Part shown: piece after piece, positions 1-9,605 of the stretch
How the letters are laid out: the number at the start of each line of letters is the position of its first letter
How positions within the stretch are numbered: the first letter of the stretch is position 1
Source: Flavobacterium sp. CG_23.5
GTDB taxonomy: Bacteria > Bacteroidota > Bacteroidia > Flavobacteriales > Flavobacteriaceae
Direction: 5' to 3'
Length of the DNA stretch: 64,000 bases
Assembly (NCBI RefSeq): GCF_017875765.1
Contig: NZ_JAGGNA010000001.1
Coordinates: forward strand, 1,433,501-1,497,500
The notes under the pieces: generated by a model
Databases searched by the model: none
Seen by the model: only the letters and a program-made list of their open reading frames with translations
Told to the model about the DNA's origin: nothing
Translations under genes and position numbers: made by a program

Positions 1-447
1 CCAACTGGTGGATCAATAAGCGGGTTTGGTAGCGGATCAGGAGCTTCGATTGCACAGACTTTAACCAATAGTGGTACAACTGCAGGAAGTATTCGTTATA
101 CAGTTACTCCTACGGCGAACTCCTGTCCAGGATCACCCTTTACAGTTGATGTTACCGTCAACCCAAAACCAACAGGTTCAGCAACAGCTCAAACGATTTG
201 TAGTGGTTCAGCAACTAATGTAGCACTAAACTCAACTGTTAGCGGTACAACATATACCTGGACTTCAGCTATTATTTCTACGCCAAATGGTGGAACGATT
301 ACCGGATTTAGTAATAGTTCGGGAAATACAATTGCCCAATCTTTAACTAATACAGGGACAACAGCAGGAATTATTCGTTATACTGTTACTCCTACTGCAA
401 ACACTTGTACAGCAGCAGCTTTTACCGTTGATGTAACTGTGAATGCG
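1..447 (+). repeat. Tandem 282-bp coding repeat (PKD-like unit)
   Basis: Two in-frame copies with a period of 282 bp (94 codons) are visible; for example ATTCGTTATA occurs at 91 and 373, and the AQ(T/S)LTN(S/T)GTTAG segment at codons 19 and 113. The units are close in protein sequence but differ at synonymous sites. The array probably continues upstream of the window. Confidence 0.85.
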
Positions 448-3400
448 CCTACTGTAGGTGGTACAACTACTATATCGTCAACTACTAACCCTAGTAATGT
501 GGGCAATGGAACCATTAGACTAACTGATTGCCATTTTTCTAATGGAGTCATTACCTTGAATGGAAAGGTAGGTACTGTCGTGCGATGGGAAACCTCTACC
601 AATGCAGGAGGCACTTGGACTCCACAAGGTAATGCAGGAAGTTTAACCTATACTTATACTGGAATAACTGCGACCACCATCTTTAGGGCAGTAATTCAAA
701 ATAGCTCTTGTACAATTGTAAACTCTGGAATCTCTACATTATTTATTATTCCAAATATTAAACCATCACCAGTAAGTGCAACTCCTTCTACAATATGTGA
801 AGGAGAATCCACACAATTAACCTCTAGCAGTGGCTTCTCCAGCAGTCAAAATCTAGCCTCTGGAGGTCTTTTCAATACCGCTAATCCAGATGGCTGGACG
901 GTCGATAATGGAAATTTTCCTGCCAATGGCGACAATGGAGTAAATAACGGTTTTTCGGAAACAAATGGAAATGCTGGCGATGAATATGATTCAGGCGATG
1001 GTAAATTTGCTATTGTTCGCGGTAATCGAGACTCCTTCTTACGAACTCCTACATTTGATCTTGTAGGATTGACATCGGCCAATTTAACTTTCGATCATGC
1101 TTACAAATTAAATGACCCTGGAGCCTATGCAGAAGTTAGACTTTCATTAGATGGCGGGGCAACATTCTCTGTGCTCTTAACCAGTTTGACTGGTAATCTT
1201 GCTCCTAAAAATCAGTTTACGACCCTTGCAAATAAAATGAGTTTAGATTTAAATCCTTACCTGGGATATACAAATTTAAAAATAGAATTTTTCTTCCATG
1301 GAACAGTAAACAATGCAGGTAAACAGGCTTCCAATATTGGTAGCACATGGGCTATCGACAACGTTAAAATTCCTCAAGCACCGGATCCGCAGTTAACTTC
1401 CCAATGGTTAAACCAAAATACAGGAGCAATTATTAGCGTTAGCAATACAACTAATGTTACCGTTACTCCGCCTGTAACAACTACTTATGCGGTGACCTCC
1501 TTTCTTAATGGCTGCACCAGTTATGGCGATGAAGGAACAACTTTAGTAACGGTAATTGTTAATAAACGTCCAACAGCAAATATATTTCCTGACCAAACTA
1601 TTTGTTATGATGGAACTGCTACATTTAGCGTTGCTTTGACAGGTGTTGCTCCTTGGACCGTAACATACAGTAACGGATCAATCGCAACAACCGTAACTGG
1701 AATAATGACAAGTCCTTACAACTTTACTGTCGCTAATGTTAAAGCAAATGCTACCTACACAATTACGGCCTTAAATGATAAAAATTGTACACCTTTCGCT
1801 GGAGGAATAACCGGCGCGGCAAATGTACAAGTTATTACGGGTAGAGCCGGCTGGTGGACAGGACTTGCGAGCACTGACTGGTTTGATTGCAAAAACTGGG
1901 AACAGGGATTACCATCATTTACCGTAGACGCTAACATTCTTCCAACTGCAGCCAATGGTAATAGATTGCCTGTCATTGATAAAACTTCTCCGTATGCGGG
2001 ATTATACGGTGGGATTGCAAGTGCCAGAGACATGATAATAAATAGTAATGGTTCAGTTACTGTGGTTTCCACCAATAATTCTGAATTACAAATTAGTCGT
2101 GACTGGAGAAACAGCGGAACTTTCACTCCTGGAACTGGAACTGTTACCTTTAATGGCGCGACTGCTAGTCAAATACAAAACATAAATAGTAGTATAAAAA
2201 ACAATGAAACGTTTTATAATTTAACCACCAATAACACTGGCGGGGCTAAAGGAATTAGCGTAATTGATGGATTTGAATTAACCGTTAAAAATCTTGTCAC
2301 GCTGACAAGTGGTGATTTGCGTTTAACCGGAGAAGCTCAATTAGTTCAAGAAGCAATAACAGCAAATCCTATCGCCGGTTCAGGAGTACTTTTGCGAGAT
2401 CAACAAGGTCAAAGAAATAGTTTTAATTACAATTATTGGTCTTCTCCTGTGAGTTCTGGTGCTGATGCAACTCACTATTCTATCGGTGGTATTTTAAGGG
2501 ATGGTACAGATATAACGAATGTTATCTCTATCTCAAATTTTAATCAAGAAATTATTGCTTTTGGAGATGGTGTGAGTTATGCAGATGGAATCTTATCAAA
2601 TCCTATAAAAATAAGCAACCGCTGGATATGGTCATACAGTTCTTTAACTCCTGGTGCAAATTCAAATTTAGATAATTATAATCTATGGAAATATTTAGCT
2701 AATACCGGAACCTTAAATATCGGAGAAGGATTTACGATGAAAGGAACAGGTGGAACTGCCGCCATCACCGATTTACAAAACTATGTTTTTGCAGGCAAAC
2801 CTAACTCAGGAACAATCACATTAGGATTAACTATAGAACAAACTTATTTAGTAGGAAATCCATATCCGTCAGCACTTGATGCCAATGAATTTATAAAAGA
2901 CAATTTAAAAGATTGTATAGGCTGCAGAAGAACAGATGGCAATGCTTTTAGCGGGGCACTCTATTTTTGGGATCATTTCGGTTTATCAAATAATCATTTA
3001 CTTGCTGAATATCAAGGAGGTTATGCAACTTACAGCTTAATGGGAGGTGTTAAAGGTATTGCGAACGATCCGCTTACAGTAAATAATGGATCGACTGGTT
3101 CAAAAATACCTCAACAATATGTACCGGTCGCACAAGGTTTCTTTATTGACGGCTATATCGATTCAGATATTGCAACGGGAAATGGAATTCCCACTACTGT
3201 TCAAGGCGGCCCCATAATCTTTAAAAATAGCCAACGTGCATTTATGAAGGAAAGTACCGGAAACTCACTTTTTATGAAAACAAGTACAGCAACTAAAACA
3301 AAAGATTCAGATACAAGAGCAAAAATTAGATTAGGCTTTGACTCTTCAAAAGGTGCACACAGACAACTATTAGTTGGAGCAGATCCAAATAGTACCAATC

Positions 3401-3996
3401 AATTTGATATTGGTTATGATGCGCCAATGTTTGATTTAGATGGAGATGACATGTTCTGGGAAATTAGCAATAGTCAATATGTTATTCAAGGGGTTCCAAA
3501 TTTTGACGATATTCAAATAATTCCTTTAGGAGTTATAATTGCTACTGAAGGAAAGATAAGTGTGAAAATTGATGCACTCGAAAATGTATCTTCCGATATT
3601 GAAATTTATTTATATGACAACCTAACTGGAACGTATCACAACATTAGAGAAAATAGTTTTACAATTGCTCTTGCAGTTGGTGATTACAGCAACAGGTTCT
3701 CTCTACGATTTACAAATAAATCACTTAAAGTTGACGATAAAGCATTGACGGGAGGTATTATGGCTTACTACACAAATAACAATAAAATTCTAAACATCAA
3801 GAACAATTTTATAGACGCAACAATCAACACCGTTTATCTTTTCAATATTTTGGGGCAATCGATTACCAATTGGAATGTGGCAGATCAAAAACAAAATAAC
3901 ATTCAAATTCCAATTAAAAATATGCCTGCAGGAGTTTATATTGTAAAAATCAAAACGACGAAAGGAGTGTTCAACAAAAAAATACTCATAAAGTAA
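1..3996 (+). CDS. Large repeat-containing secreted protein, T9SS type A sorting domain (5' end outside window)
   Basis: The frame is open from the first base, so the gene starts upstream; 1331 codons are visible. Codons 1-149 hold two copies of a Ser/Thr/Gly-rich PKD-like unit of 94 residues. Codons about 285-457 look like a jelly-roll (MAM/concanavalin-like) module ending STWAIDNVKIP. A WWTG...DW...NWEQGLP module lies near codons 616-640. The last 70 or so residues form a type A Por-secretion sorting domain (NILGQSI, PAGVYIVKI, KKILIK end). Family knowledge says such proteins are exported by Sec, cross the outer membrane through T9SS, and are cleaved at the sorting domain for release or surface anchoring. 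The true ligand or activity cannot be told: no catalytic motif was seen. Adhesin or cell-surface structural protein is the likeliest role. Confidence 0.85.
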   Translation, partial: PTGGSISGFGSGSGASIAQTLTNSGTTAGSIRYTVTPTANSCPGSPFTVDVTVNPKPTGSATAQTICSGSATNVALNSTVSGTTYTWTSAIISTPNGGTITGFSNSSGNTIAQSLTNTGTTAGIIRYTVTPTANTCTAAAFTVDVTVNAPTVGGTTTISSTTNPSNVGNGTIRLTDCHFSNGVITLNGKVGTVVRWETSTNAGGTWTPQGNAGSLTYTYTGITATTIFRAVIQNSSCTIVNSGISTLFIIPNIKPSPVSATPSTICEGESTQLTSSSGFSSSQNLASGGLFNTANPDGWTVDNGNFPANGDNGVNNGFSETNGNAGDEYDSGDGKFAIVRGNRDSFLRTPTFDLVGLTSANLTFDHAYKLNDPGAYAEVRLSLDGGATFSVLLTSLTGNLAPKNQFTTLANKMSLDLNPYLGYTNLKIEFFFHGTVNNAGKQASNIGSTWAIDNVKIPQAPDPQLTSQWLNQNTGAIISVSNTTNVTVTPPVTTTYAVTSFLNGCTSYGDEGTTLVTVIVNKRPTANIFPDQTICYDGTATFSVALTGVAPWTVTYSNGSIATTVTGIMTSPYNFTVANVKANATYTITALNDKNCTPFAGGITGAANVQVITGRAGWWTGLASTDWFDCKNWEQGLPSFTVDANILPTAANGNRLPVIDKTSPYAGLYGGIASARDMIINSNGSVTVVSTNNSELQISRDWRNSGTFTPGTGTVTFNGATASQIQNINSSIKNNETFYNLTTNNTGGAKGISVIDGFELTVKNLVTLTSGDLRLTGEAQLVQEAITANPIAGSGVLLRDQQGQRNSFNYNYWSSPVSSGADATHYSIGGILRDGTDITNVISISNFNQEIIAFGDGVSYADGILSNPIKISNRWIWSYSSLTPGANSNLDNYNLWKYLANTGTLNIGEGFTMKGTGGTAAITDLQNYVFAGKPNSGTITLGLTIEQTYLVGNPYPSALDANEFIKDNLKDCIGCRRTDGNAFSGALYFWDHFGLSNNHLLAEYQGGYATYSLMGGVKGIANDPLTVNNGSTGSKIPQQYVPVAQGFFIDGYIDSDIATGNGIPTTVQGGPIIFKNSQRAFMKESTGNSLFMKTSTATKTKDSDTRAKIRLGFDSSKGAHRQLLVGADPNSTNQFDIGYDAPMFDLDGDDMFWEISNSQYVIQGVPNFDDIQIIPLGVIIATEGKISVKIDALENVSSDIEIYLYDNLTGTYHNIRENSFTIALAVGDYSNRFSLRFTNKSLKVDDKALTGGIMAYYTNNNKILNIKNNFIDATINTVYLFNILGQSITNWNVADQKQNNIQIPIKNMPAGVYIVKIKTTKGVFNKKILIK

Positions 3997-4129
3997 AAAA
4001 CTAAGTCCATTGATAAAAGCGTACACTTTGACGAAATATTAGTCATAATTTTAAAATGGATATCAGTTATTCTATTTATATTTGATGAAAGAATCTCAAT
4101 AAAAATAAACAATTCTAACTTTAATAAAG

Positions 4130-4339
4130 ATGAAAAAAATAGGACTAATTTTAGCAATGGCTTTATTCACAAGTATTGTTAGTGCTCAAGATACCAAACC
4201 GGTGGTCAAAGAAAAAGCAAAAAAAGAATCATGTTGTGTTAAAACAGATTCAAAAGCTAACAAAATGACCGCCATAGAAATCGAAAAATGCCAAGCCAAA
4301 TGTAAATCGGATGGAAAAAAATGTGCTTCTAAAGCATAA
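4130..4339 (+). CDS. Small exported Cys/Lys-rich protein, unknown function
   Basis: A 69-residue protein with a Sec signal peptide (MKKIGLILAMALFTSIVSAQ, cleavage expected after SAQ) and a mature part of about 49 residues. The mature part is very Lys-rich and carries five cysteines (CC, then three single Cys) in a CC-x(n)-C-x3-C-x(n)-C arrangement. The spacing could suit metal binding or disulfides, but this is inference. It stands alone between the T9SS cargo gene and a strong terminator at 4363-4390. I do not recognise a named family. Confidence 0.7.
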   Translation: MKKIGLILAMALFTSIVSAQDTKPVVKEKAKKESCCVKTDSKANKMTAIEIEKCQAKCKSDGKKCASKA

Positions 4340-4362
4340 TCCGTTAAACCTTATCTAAGCAA

Positions 4363-4390
4363 AACGCCTCTAAATTTAGAGGCGTTTTTT
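4363..4390 (+). terminator. Rho-independent terminator
   Basis: A perfect 12-bp palindromic arm pair (AACGCCTCTAAA / TTTAGAGGCGTT, 4363-4386) runs straight into TTTT on the + strand. It ends the small exported protein gene and lies between it and the convergent DUF4442 gene, so it may serve both. Confidence 0.85.
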
Positions 4391-4419
4391 ATAATATATA
4401 TCCAGTATAATTGCATTTT

Positions 4420-4872
4420 TTATTTTGCTCTAACGCTCCATTCAAAATCCATTTCAGAAACTTGGATTCCTTTTTCATCAGTTCCAATAGATTTCATCCA
4501 GAAGGTTTGTCCTTCTCCAGTAGCAATCGTTTCTTGAATCGCTTTCTCAATAAGATGACCATCATCACATGTAAAAGTAATTCTTCCGGTAGCTTTTTTG
4601 GTAAAATTCCCTTTATTATTGGCTACCAACATCGAGATTTTCTTACCGCTTTTTTGAATTTGAAACATCACCAAAGCCCCTGTAGATAATTCTGCGGCCA
4701 TGGCTTGCACAGCAAAATACATGGAGTTGAACGGGTTTTGATTAATCCAACGATGCTTTACGGATACTACACATTTATTTTGGTCTATTTCTTTTACTCT
4801 CACGCCGCATATAAATGCGGATGGTAATTTGAACAGTAGAAATTTATTAAGTTTAGAAGCTGTAAGTCTCAT
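4420..4872 (-). CDS. DUF4442 domain protein (hot-dog fold thioesterase-like)
   Basis: 150 residues. The pattern VKHRWINQNPFNSMYFAVQA, followed by AAELSTGALVMF, is the usual DUF4442 signature; that family has the hot-dog fold of acyl-CoA thioesterases (PaaI-like). No transmembrane segment or signal peptide, so cytoplasmic. The position equivalent to the hot-dog catalytic region (NPFNSMYFAVQAMAAE) has Asn and Glu, but activity and acyl substrate are unknown. Monocistronic, convergent with the gene before it. The start codon at 4870-4872 is the only good choice before the AT-rich upstream region. Confidence 0.75.
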   Translation of the reverse strand: MRLTASKLNKFLLFKLPSAFICGVRVKEIDQNKCVVSVKHRWINQNPFNSMYFAVQAMAAELSTGALVMFQIQKSGKKISMLVANNKGNFTKKATGRITFTCDDGHLIEKAIQETIATGEGQTFWMKSIGTDEKGIQVSEMDFEWSVRAK

Positions 4873-4988
4873 CAGTAGTGGTTTTTTTGCTAAAATACGA
4901 AAAAATACTATGCGTACATATAAAAATATTTTGTTAAATATTTGTTAATTTTTGGTACTATGCGAAACAAGATACTCTCTTTTAGACA

Positions 4989-4996
4989 TATATTTG
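4989..4996 (+). promoter_or_regulatory. Candidate Bacteroidota -7 promoter box
   Basis: TATATTTG fits TAnnTTTG, 110 bp upstream of the DUF4870 gene in a 233-bp non-coding gap shared with the divergent DUF4442 gene. No clear TTTG -33 box is seen at the usual spacing, so support is moderate. Confidence 0.35.
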
Positions 4997-5105
4997 TATA
5001 AGAAATTACTAGGTGACCTAAATTATTAAGAACCTGGAATTTTCAATCATCACAAGAGTCTAAAAGACGAACTGGCAAATCAATCAAAATCAACAATTAA
5101 AAAAA

Positions 5106-5561
5106 ATGGAAACAACTACCGAAAAGAACACCGCTACATTTACACATTTGAGTGCCTTAACTCAATATTTTTTCCCATTTGGAAATTATATTTTTCCAAT
5201 TTTGATTTGGACTTCAAAAAAAGACAAATCGGAATTTATAGATTTTCACGGAAAACAAGTTCTTAATTTTCAATTGAGTTTGTTATTGTATTCTTTGCTT
5301 CTTATCATGGTAGCCGTTCCCATTTTTATATTTACGGTCTTCAGTAACATTCCTTTTAATGCAATTGCAAATGATAATGATTACATTATCAACAATTTTA
5401 ATATAGGAGATAATATCGGAATTATTACGGTAGGTCTAGTGGCTGTTTTTCTTTTTCTTCTATTGAAAGTAGCTGAATTTTTCTTAATTATTTACGCGGC
5501 TATTAAAACATCAAATGGAGAAAAATATAAATATCCAATATCGATTCCTTTTATTAAATAA
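5106..5561 (+). CDS. DUF4870 domain-containing membrane protein
   Basis: 151 residues with the DUF4870 (Tic20-like) layout: an N-terminal HLSALTQYFFPFGNYIFPILIW helix region, the K-DKSEFIDFHGKQVLNFQ amphipathic motif, then two further hydrophobic helices and a short YKYPISIPFIK tail. This is a small inner-membrane protein of unknown function. It is 17 bp upstream of the M23 peptidase gene and probably cotranscribed with the M23-PadR-PspC-GIN block, which suggests a place in envelope homeostasis (inference from context). Confidence 0.8.
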   Translation: METTTEKNTATFTHLSALTQYFFPFGNYIFPILIWTSKKDKSEFIDFHGKQVLNFQLSLLLYSLLLIMVAVPIFIFTVFSNIPFNAIANDNDYIINNFNIGDNIGIITVGLVAVFLFLLLKVAEFFLIIYAAIKTSNGEKYKYPISIPFIK

Positions 5562-5578
5562 TTTTAAGAATTTAAAAA

Positions 5579-6655
5579 ATGAAAAAAATATCTAACATAC
5601 TGATTTTAATAGTTCTAATTAACATAAATTCTCGTGTATGGGCTCAGGAGACAATAAAAATCGAACATAAGCCTGCTGTTCCGCTAAAAGAGTTTGTAGA
5701 CAGCCAAACTGTGATTAATTTTGATTTCGTCATTGAAAACAAAACAGCCGACACCTTGAAACTAACTAAAGTCCTTTTGCGCATTTACGATAAAAACAAC
5801 CAGTTGCTGAAAGAAAAATTTTTAGACAATAATGGTACAGCGCCAAGCATTAACATGATTCCTAATAAAGAATTAAACGGAGTTGGAATAATTAACATCT
5901 TTAATCCTTTTCCCGTAATTCCTAATGACATTACAGAAAAACTGGTATATACTTTTACGTTTAATAATAGCATTTCAATTGAACACACTGTAATTCCGAA
6001 AAATTATAAACAAGCAGTTGACTTTATCCTTCCTGTGAAAAATACAACCTTGGTTTATGACGGCCATGATTATAACGCGCATCATCGCAGGTTTGATTAT
6101 GAATTTGCACCAATTAAGAACTTTGGGTTTTCGACAAATTTCATGCGCTATGCTTATGATTTCGCAAAAGTGGATGCTAACGGAAAAATGTTTAAGACTG
6201 ATGGCCTCCAGGATAATGACTGGTTTTCATTTGGAACTGATATACTAGCTGTTGCCAATGGAACAATCGTAGCGGTAGAGAAATCAAAACTTGATAATAA
6301 ACAATTTGATATGGGCGAATTAAAAAATAATCAAATGGAATTATTTGGAAATTATGTAATCATTCAACATGGAGATAAATTATTTACTGTTTACGGACAC
6401 ATGAAACAAAACAGTTCCACATTAAAAACAGGAGACAAAGTGAAGCAAGGCCAAAAAATTGGTGAAATTGGAACTTCCGGAAGTGCCTTTATGCCACACC
6501 TGCATTTTGAAGTACGCAACACAAGCGGAGCCAATGCCGAAGGTTTACCTTCTTATTTCTCAGATTTCAGCATACTTTTAGGAAATACTAAGCAAAATAT
6601 AAAATACGGAACGGTAAATACCGGAGATATTTTTATTTCAAATACAAAAAAATAA
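5579..6655 (+). CDS. M23 family metallopeptidase (LytM-type), exported
   Basis: 358 residues. A signal peptide (residues 1-23, ending VWAQ) is followed by a roughly 115-residue beta-rich N-terminal domain, then the peptidase domain. Zinc-site motifs are visible: RYAYD at 190-194, YGH at 272-274 and the HLHFE box at 307-311; the G-x-VKQGQKIGEIG-SG core is typical of M23. The first ligand normally comes from an HxxxD motif; here both HRRFD (169-173) and RYAYD exist, so the first His is uncertain and may be H168 or H169. Family members cut peptide cross-links in peptidoglycan or act as regulators of such enzymes. It is located in the periplasm and sits in a block of envelope genes. Confidence 0.85.
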   Translation: MKKISNILILIVLININSRVWAQETIKIEHKPAVPLKEFVDSQTVINFDFVIENKTADTLKLTKVLLRIYDKNNQLLKEKFLDNNGTAPSINMIPNKELNGVGIINIFNPFPVIPNDITEKLVYTFTFNNSISIEHTVIPKNYKQAVDFILPVKNTTLVYDGHDYNAHHRRFDYEFAPIKNFGFSTNFMRYAYDFAKVDANGKMFKTDGLQDNDWFSFGTDILAVANGTIVAVEKSKLDNKQFDMGELKNNQMELFGNYVIIQHGDKLFTVYGHMKQNSSTLKTGDKVKQGQKIGEIGTSGSAFMPHLHFEVRNTSGANAEGLPSYFSDFSILLGNTKQNIKYGTVNTGDIFISNTKK

Positions 6656-6711
6656 ATCATCAATCAAAAAATGAATAGTTTAATCAACACAAAAATCAAA
6701 AAAAACGAATT

Positions 6712-7041
6712 ATGAACATTGAAAACACAAAAGCCCAGATGCGCAAAGGTGTTCTCGAGTTTTGCATCTTATCCGTATTAAAAGAAAAAGAGGCATACAC
6801 ATCGGAAATATTAGACACTTTGAAAAACGCAAAATTATTAGTCGTGGAAGGAACAATTTATCCGCTTCTTACCCGCTTGAAAAATGACGGATTACTCAAC
6901 TATCGTTGGGAAGAATCGGTATCAGGTCCCCCAAGGAAATATTATGGACTAACCGAAATAGGACAAACATTTTTAAACGAACTTAATGGCACTTGGACCG
7001 AACTCTCCGATGCTGTAAACCTAATAACAAACCAAAAATAA
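6712..7041 (+). CDS. PadR family transcriptional regulator
   Basis: 109 residues, the normal size of a PadR-s1 protein. The winged-helix core is clear: MRKGVLEFCILSVLKEKEAYTSEIL, then LLVVEGTIYPLLTRLKNDGLL and PRKYYGLTEIG. PadR proteins are dimeric repressors released by small ligands or by stress. The gene is 5 bp upstream of the PspC gene, so it probably regulates its own operon (PadR-PspC-GIN), an arrangement common in Bacteroidota. No operator was identified, although the AT-rich 56-bp gap upstream is the obvious place. Confidence 0.9.
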   Translation: MNIENTKAQMRKGVLEFCILSVLKEKEAYTSEILDTLKNAKLLVVEGTIYPLLTRLKNDGLLNYRWEESVSGPPRKYYGLTEIGQTFLNELNGTWTELSDAVNLITNQK

Positions 7042-7046
7042 TAGCC

Positions 7047-8771
7047 ATGAACAAGACTGTAAATATTAACTTAGGCGGAATGTTCTTTCATATAGATGAA
7101 GATGCATACCTGAAAATGACGCGTTATTTTGACGCAATAAAACGTTCTTTATCTAAATCATCAGGACAAGAGGAAATCATTAAAGATATTGAAATGCGTG
7201 TTTCGGAATTATTGACCGAAAAACAAAAAAGCGATAAACATGTAATAGGCTTGAAAGATCTAGATGAAGTTATTGCTGTGATGGGGCAACCTGAAGATTA
7301 CATTATTGAAGAAGAAAATCAAAATGCTTCCACATACGGTAATGACACTCGTCAAACAAAAAAACTATATAGAGATAAAGAAAAAGGAATGATTGGTGGT
7401 GTTGCTGCCGGATTAGGTCATTATTTTGGAATCGAAACGGTTTGGATTCGTATTGCATTGATTTTGTTAGTTTGGGGATTTGGTACTGGAATTCTTGCTT
7501 ACATCATCCTTTGGATTGTAGTTCCTGAAGCAGTGACCACATCTGAAAAACTTGAAATGAATGGAGAGCCAGTTACAATTTCGAACATCGAAAAAAAAGT
7601 GAGAGAAGAATTTGAAAATGTTTCTGACAAATTCAAAAATGCCGATTACGACAAATTTGGAAATCAGATAAAAACTGGAGCTGGAAAATTTGGGAGTTCT
7701 TTAGGAGATTTTATATTGGGTGTTTTCAAAGTTTTCGCAAAATTTCTTGGTGTGATTTTAATCATAACTGGATTTACAGTACTTATTTTATTGCTAATTG
7801 GAGTTTTTACATTGGGATCTAACGCTTTTATTGACTTCCCTTGGCAGGGATTTATTGAAGCCGGAAACTTTACGGATTATCCTATTTGGGCTTTTGGATT
7901 ATTGATGTTCTTTGCAGTGGGAATTCCATTCTTTTTCCTAACATTATTAGGTTTCAAATTATTAGCACCAAACATGAAATCTATTGGAAACATTGCGAAA
8001 TATACGTTGTTAGCGCTTTGGTTAATATCAATTGCATTGTCGATTTCTATTGGTGTAAAACAAGCCTCCGCTTTTGCGATTGACGGGAGAGTTGTTCAGA
8101 AACAAAACATTATTTTGCAGCCAAATGACACTCTTTCCATTAAATTTAAATATAATGATTATTATGCCAAAAACCTTGATGATCGTAATGATTTCAAGAT
8201 AACACAAGATTCAACAAATTCAGATATAATCTATTCTAACCAAGTAAGTTTCAAGATAGAAAAGACGGATGAGAAAATTCCTTATATTCAAATAGAAAAA
8301 GAAGCGAAAGGAAAATCATTATTCGAAGCCAAAAAACGAGCAGAAGAAATTAAATATGGCTACAAAATAGTAGGAAACCAATTAATTTTAGATAATTATC
8401 TATTAAGCGATTTAAAGAATAAATATCGTGATCAAGAAGTAGAAATCACTTTGTTTTTACCTACAGGTACTTTATTGAAAGTGGATTCAAGTGTTCAAAA
8501 TTACGATCGCTCAGATGATGATTACTTTAATTTACATTATAGTTCTGACAATTATATTTACAAAGTGGAAGATTCTAAAGTAAAATGCTTGAATTGTCCA
8601 GCAGAAGAAAATGAACACAATGATGTTGCTGAAGAAAGTGATAGTACCCAAACATCAATTATCATTAACGAAAACGGTGTTTCTGTAAATGGTGATACTA
8701 TTAACGATTCAAAAAAAAGATTTAAGGAATTAAAAATAAACAAAGACGGTATCATCATTAAAACCAAATAG
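7047..8771 (+). CDS. PspC domain-containing membrane protein
   Basis: I choose ATG 7047 (574 residues) instead of the longer frame from 6993, because the first 18 codons of the latter overlap padR and MNKTVNINLGGMFFHID matches the usual N-terminus. Residues 11-87 form a small N-terminal domain containing EDAYLKMTRYFDAIK and GLKDLDEVIAVMGQPEDY. Residues 105-165 are the PspC domain (KKLYRDKEKGMIGGVAAGLG, then a hydrophobic hairpin). Three or more additional membrane helices follow (about 240-345), and the C-terminal 200 residues are likely extracytoplasmic. PspC proteins sense or buffer membrane stress. The gene lies between padR and a GIN lipoprotein gene that starts 2 bp after its stop. Confidence 0.88.
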   Translation: MNKTVNINLGGMFFHIDEDAYLKMTRYFDAIKRSLSKSSGQEEIIKDIEMRVSELLTEKQKSDKHVIGLKDLDEVIAVMGQPEDYIIEEENQNASTYGNDTRQTKKLYRDKEKGMIGGVAAGLGHYFGIETVWIRIALILLVWGFGTGILAYIILWIVVPEAVTTSEKLEMNGEPVTISNIEKKVREEFENVSDKFKNADYDKFGNQIKTGAGKFGSSLGDFILGVFKVFAKFLGVILIITGFTVLILLLIGVFTLGSNAFIDFPWQGFIEAGNFTDYPIWAFGLLMFFAVGIPFFFLTLLGFKLLAPNMKSIGNIAKYTLLALWLISIALSISIGVKQASAFAIDGRVVQKQNIILQPNDTLSIKFKYNDYYAKNLDDRNDFKITQDSTNSDIIYSNQVSFKIEKTDEKIPYIQIEKEAKGKSLFEAKKRAEEIKYGYKIVGNQLILDNYLLSDLKNKYRDQEVEITLFLPTGTLLKVDSSVQNYDRSDDDYFNLHYSSDNYIYKVEDSKVKCLNCPAEENEHNDVAEESDSTQTSIIINENGVSVNGDTINDSKKRFKELKINKDGIIIKTK

Positions 8772-8773
8772 TC

Positions 8774-9520
8774 ATGATAAAAATAATCACGTTAATCACC
8801 AAATTCATAATTGTAACCTTAACTGCTTTGCTATTTGCATCGTGTAACTTCAATCATTCAATCCATATAGGAGACGGAATCGATGGAAACGGAAATGTTA
8901 CTACAAAAACCCGAAGTGCCAATGGAAATTTTACCAGTGTTAAAGCCAGTAATGGTCTTGATGTTGTTTTGGTACAGTCTGAAACAAAATCAATTACCGT
9001 AGAAGCTGATGAAAATTTACAGAAACATATTATAACCAAGGTCGAAAACGGGGTTTTAATTGTTGAAACAGATGAAAATATCGATGAATCTAAATCGAAA
9101 AAAATTACTGTAAAACTTCCTGAAATCAAAGAATTGCAATCCTCTAGTGGCGCTAACATAAAATCACTCAACGTTTTAAAAGGCGAGACTATCAAAATAA
9201 AAGCCAGTAGCGGAAGTGAAATTGAAGTGTCGCTGGAAGTGGATTCTATTATTTGCGAATCATCAAGCGGAAGTTCCATTAACATTAATGGAAAAGCATT
9301 AAGTCTAGAGACGGCAGCTTCCAGCGGAAGCGAGATAGATGCTGCCAAATTATTTGCCAATGATATAACGGCTCAAGCTTCAAGCGGAAGTTCTACAAAC
9401 GTGCATCCAATAGTGAGCCTGAACGCAAAAGCATCAAGCGGAAGTTCGATTGATTACAATCATGTTCCAAAAAAAATCACGAAAGCAGAAAGTTCTGGCG
9501 GAAGTGTTTCCGAAGAATAG
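8774..9520 (+). CDS. GIN domain (DUF2807) lipoprotein
   Basis: 248 residues. The N-terminus has a lipobox (LLFASC, acylated Cys about residue 24). The body is the GIN/DUF2807 beta-helix: a VKASNGLDVVLVQ-type opening followed by at least six SSG(S/A) turns (KASSGSEIEV, ESSSGSSINI, AASSGSEIDA, QASSGSSTNV, KASSGSSIDY). The repeat unit is roughly 20 residues, as expected for stacked beta-helix rungs. Function of the family is unknown; location is the periplasmic face of inner or outer membrane. It starts 2 bp after the PspC gene and is the last gene of that operon before a terminator at 9546-9580. Confidence 0.88.
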   Translation: MIKIITLITKFIIVTLTALLFASCNFNHSIHIGDGIDGNGNVTTKTRSANGNFTSVKASNGLDVVLVQSETKSITVEADENLQKHIITKVENGVLIVETDENIDESKSKKITVKLPEIKELQSSSGANIKSLNVLKGETIKIKASSGSEIEVSLEVDSIICESSSGSSININGKALSLETAASSGSEIDAAKLFANDITAQASSGSSTNVHPIVSLNAKASSGSSIDYNHVPKKITKAESSGGSVSEE

Positions 9521-9545
9521 ACATCTATTTTAACAGAAACAAGAT

Positions 9546-9580
9546 AAATCATCCATCAAAAGTGGATGATTTTTTTATAT
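9546..9580 (+). terminator. Rho-independent terminator
   Basis: Ten-base arms AAATCATCCA (9546-9555) and TGGATGATTT (9563-9572) with a 7-nt loop, followed by T's. It ends the padR-pspC-GIN operon. Confidence 0.8.
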
Positions 9581-9583
9581 TTG
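9576..9583 (+). promoter_or_regulatory. Candidate -7 promoter box overlapping the terminator tail
   Basis: TATATTTG fits TAnnTTTG and sits 22 bp upstream of the second GIN-domain gene, inside the T-tail of the preceding terminator. This suggests that the gene has its own promoter. Confidence 0.4.
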
Positions 9584-9605
9584 TACAATACTAATAAAAA
9601 TCCAA

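Noticed and set aside
6993..7046. Extended PspC gene start overlapping padR
   Set aside because: The first 18 codons overlap padR and are unlike the family; the ATG at 7047 fits.
8854..9360. 168-codon antisense ORF over the GIN lipoprotein gene
   Set aside because: It arises from the repetitive Ser/Gly codons of the real gene; the + strand frame has lipobox, domain and operon context.
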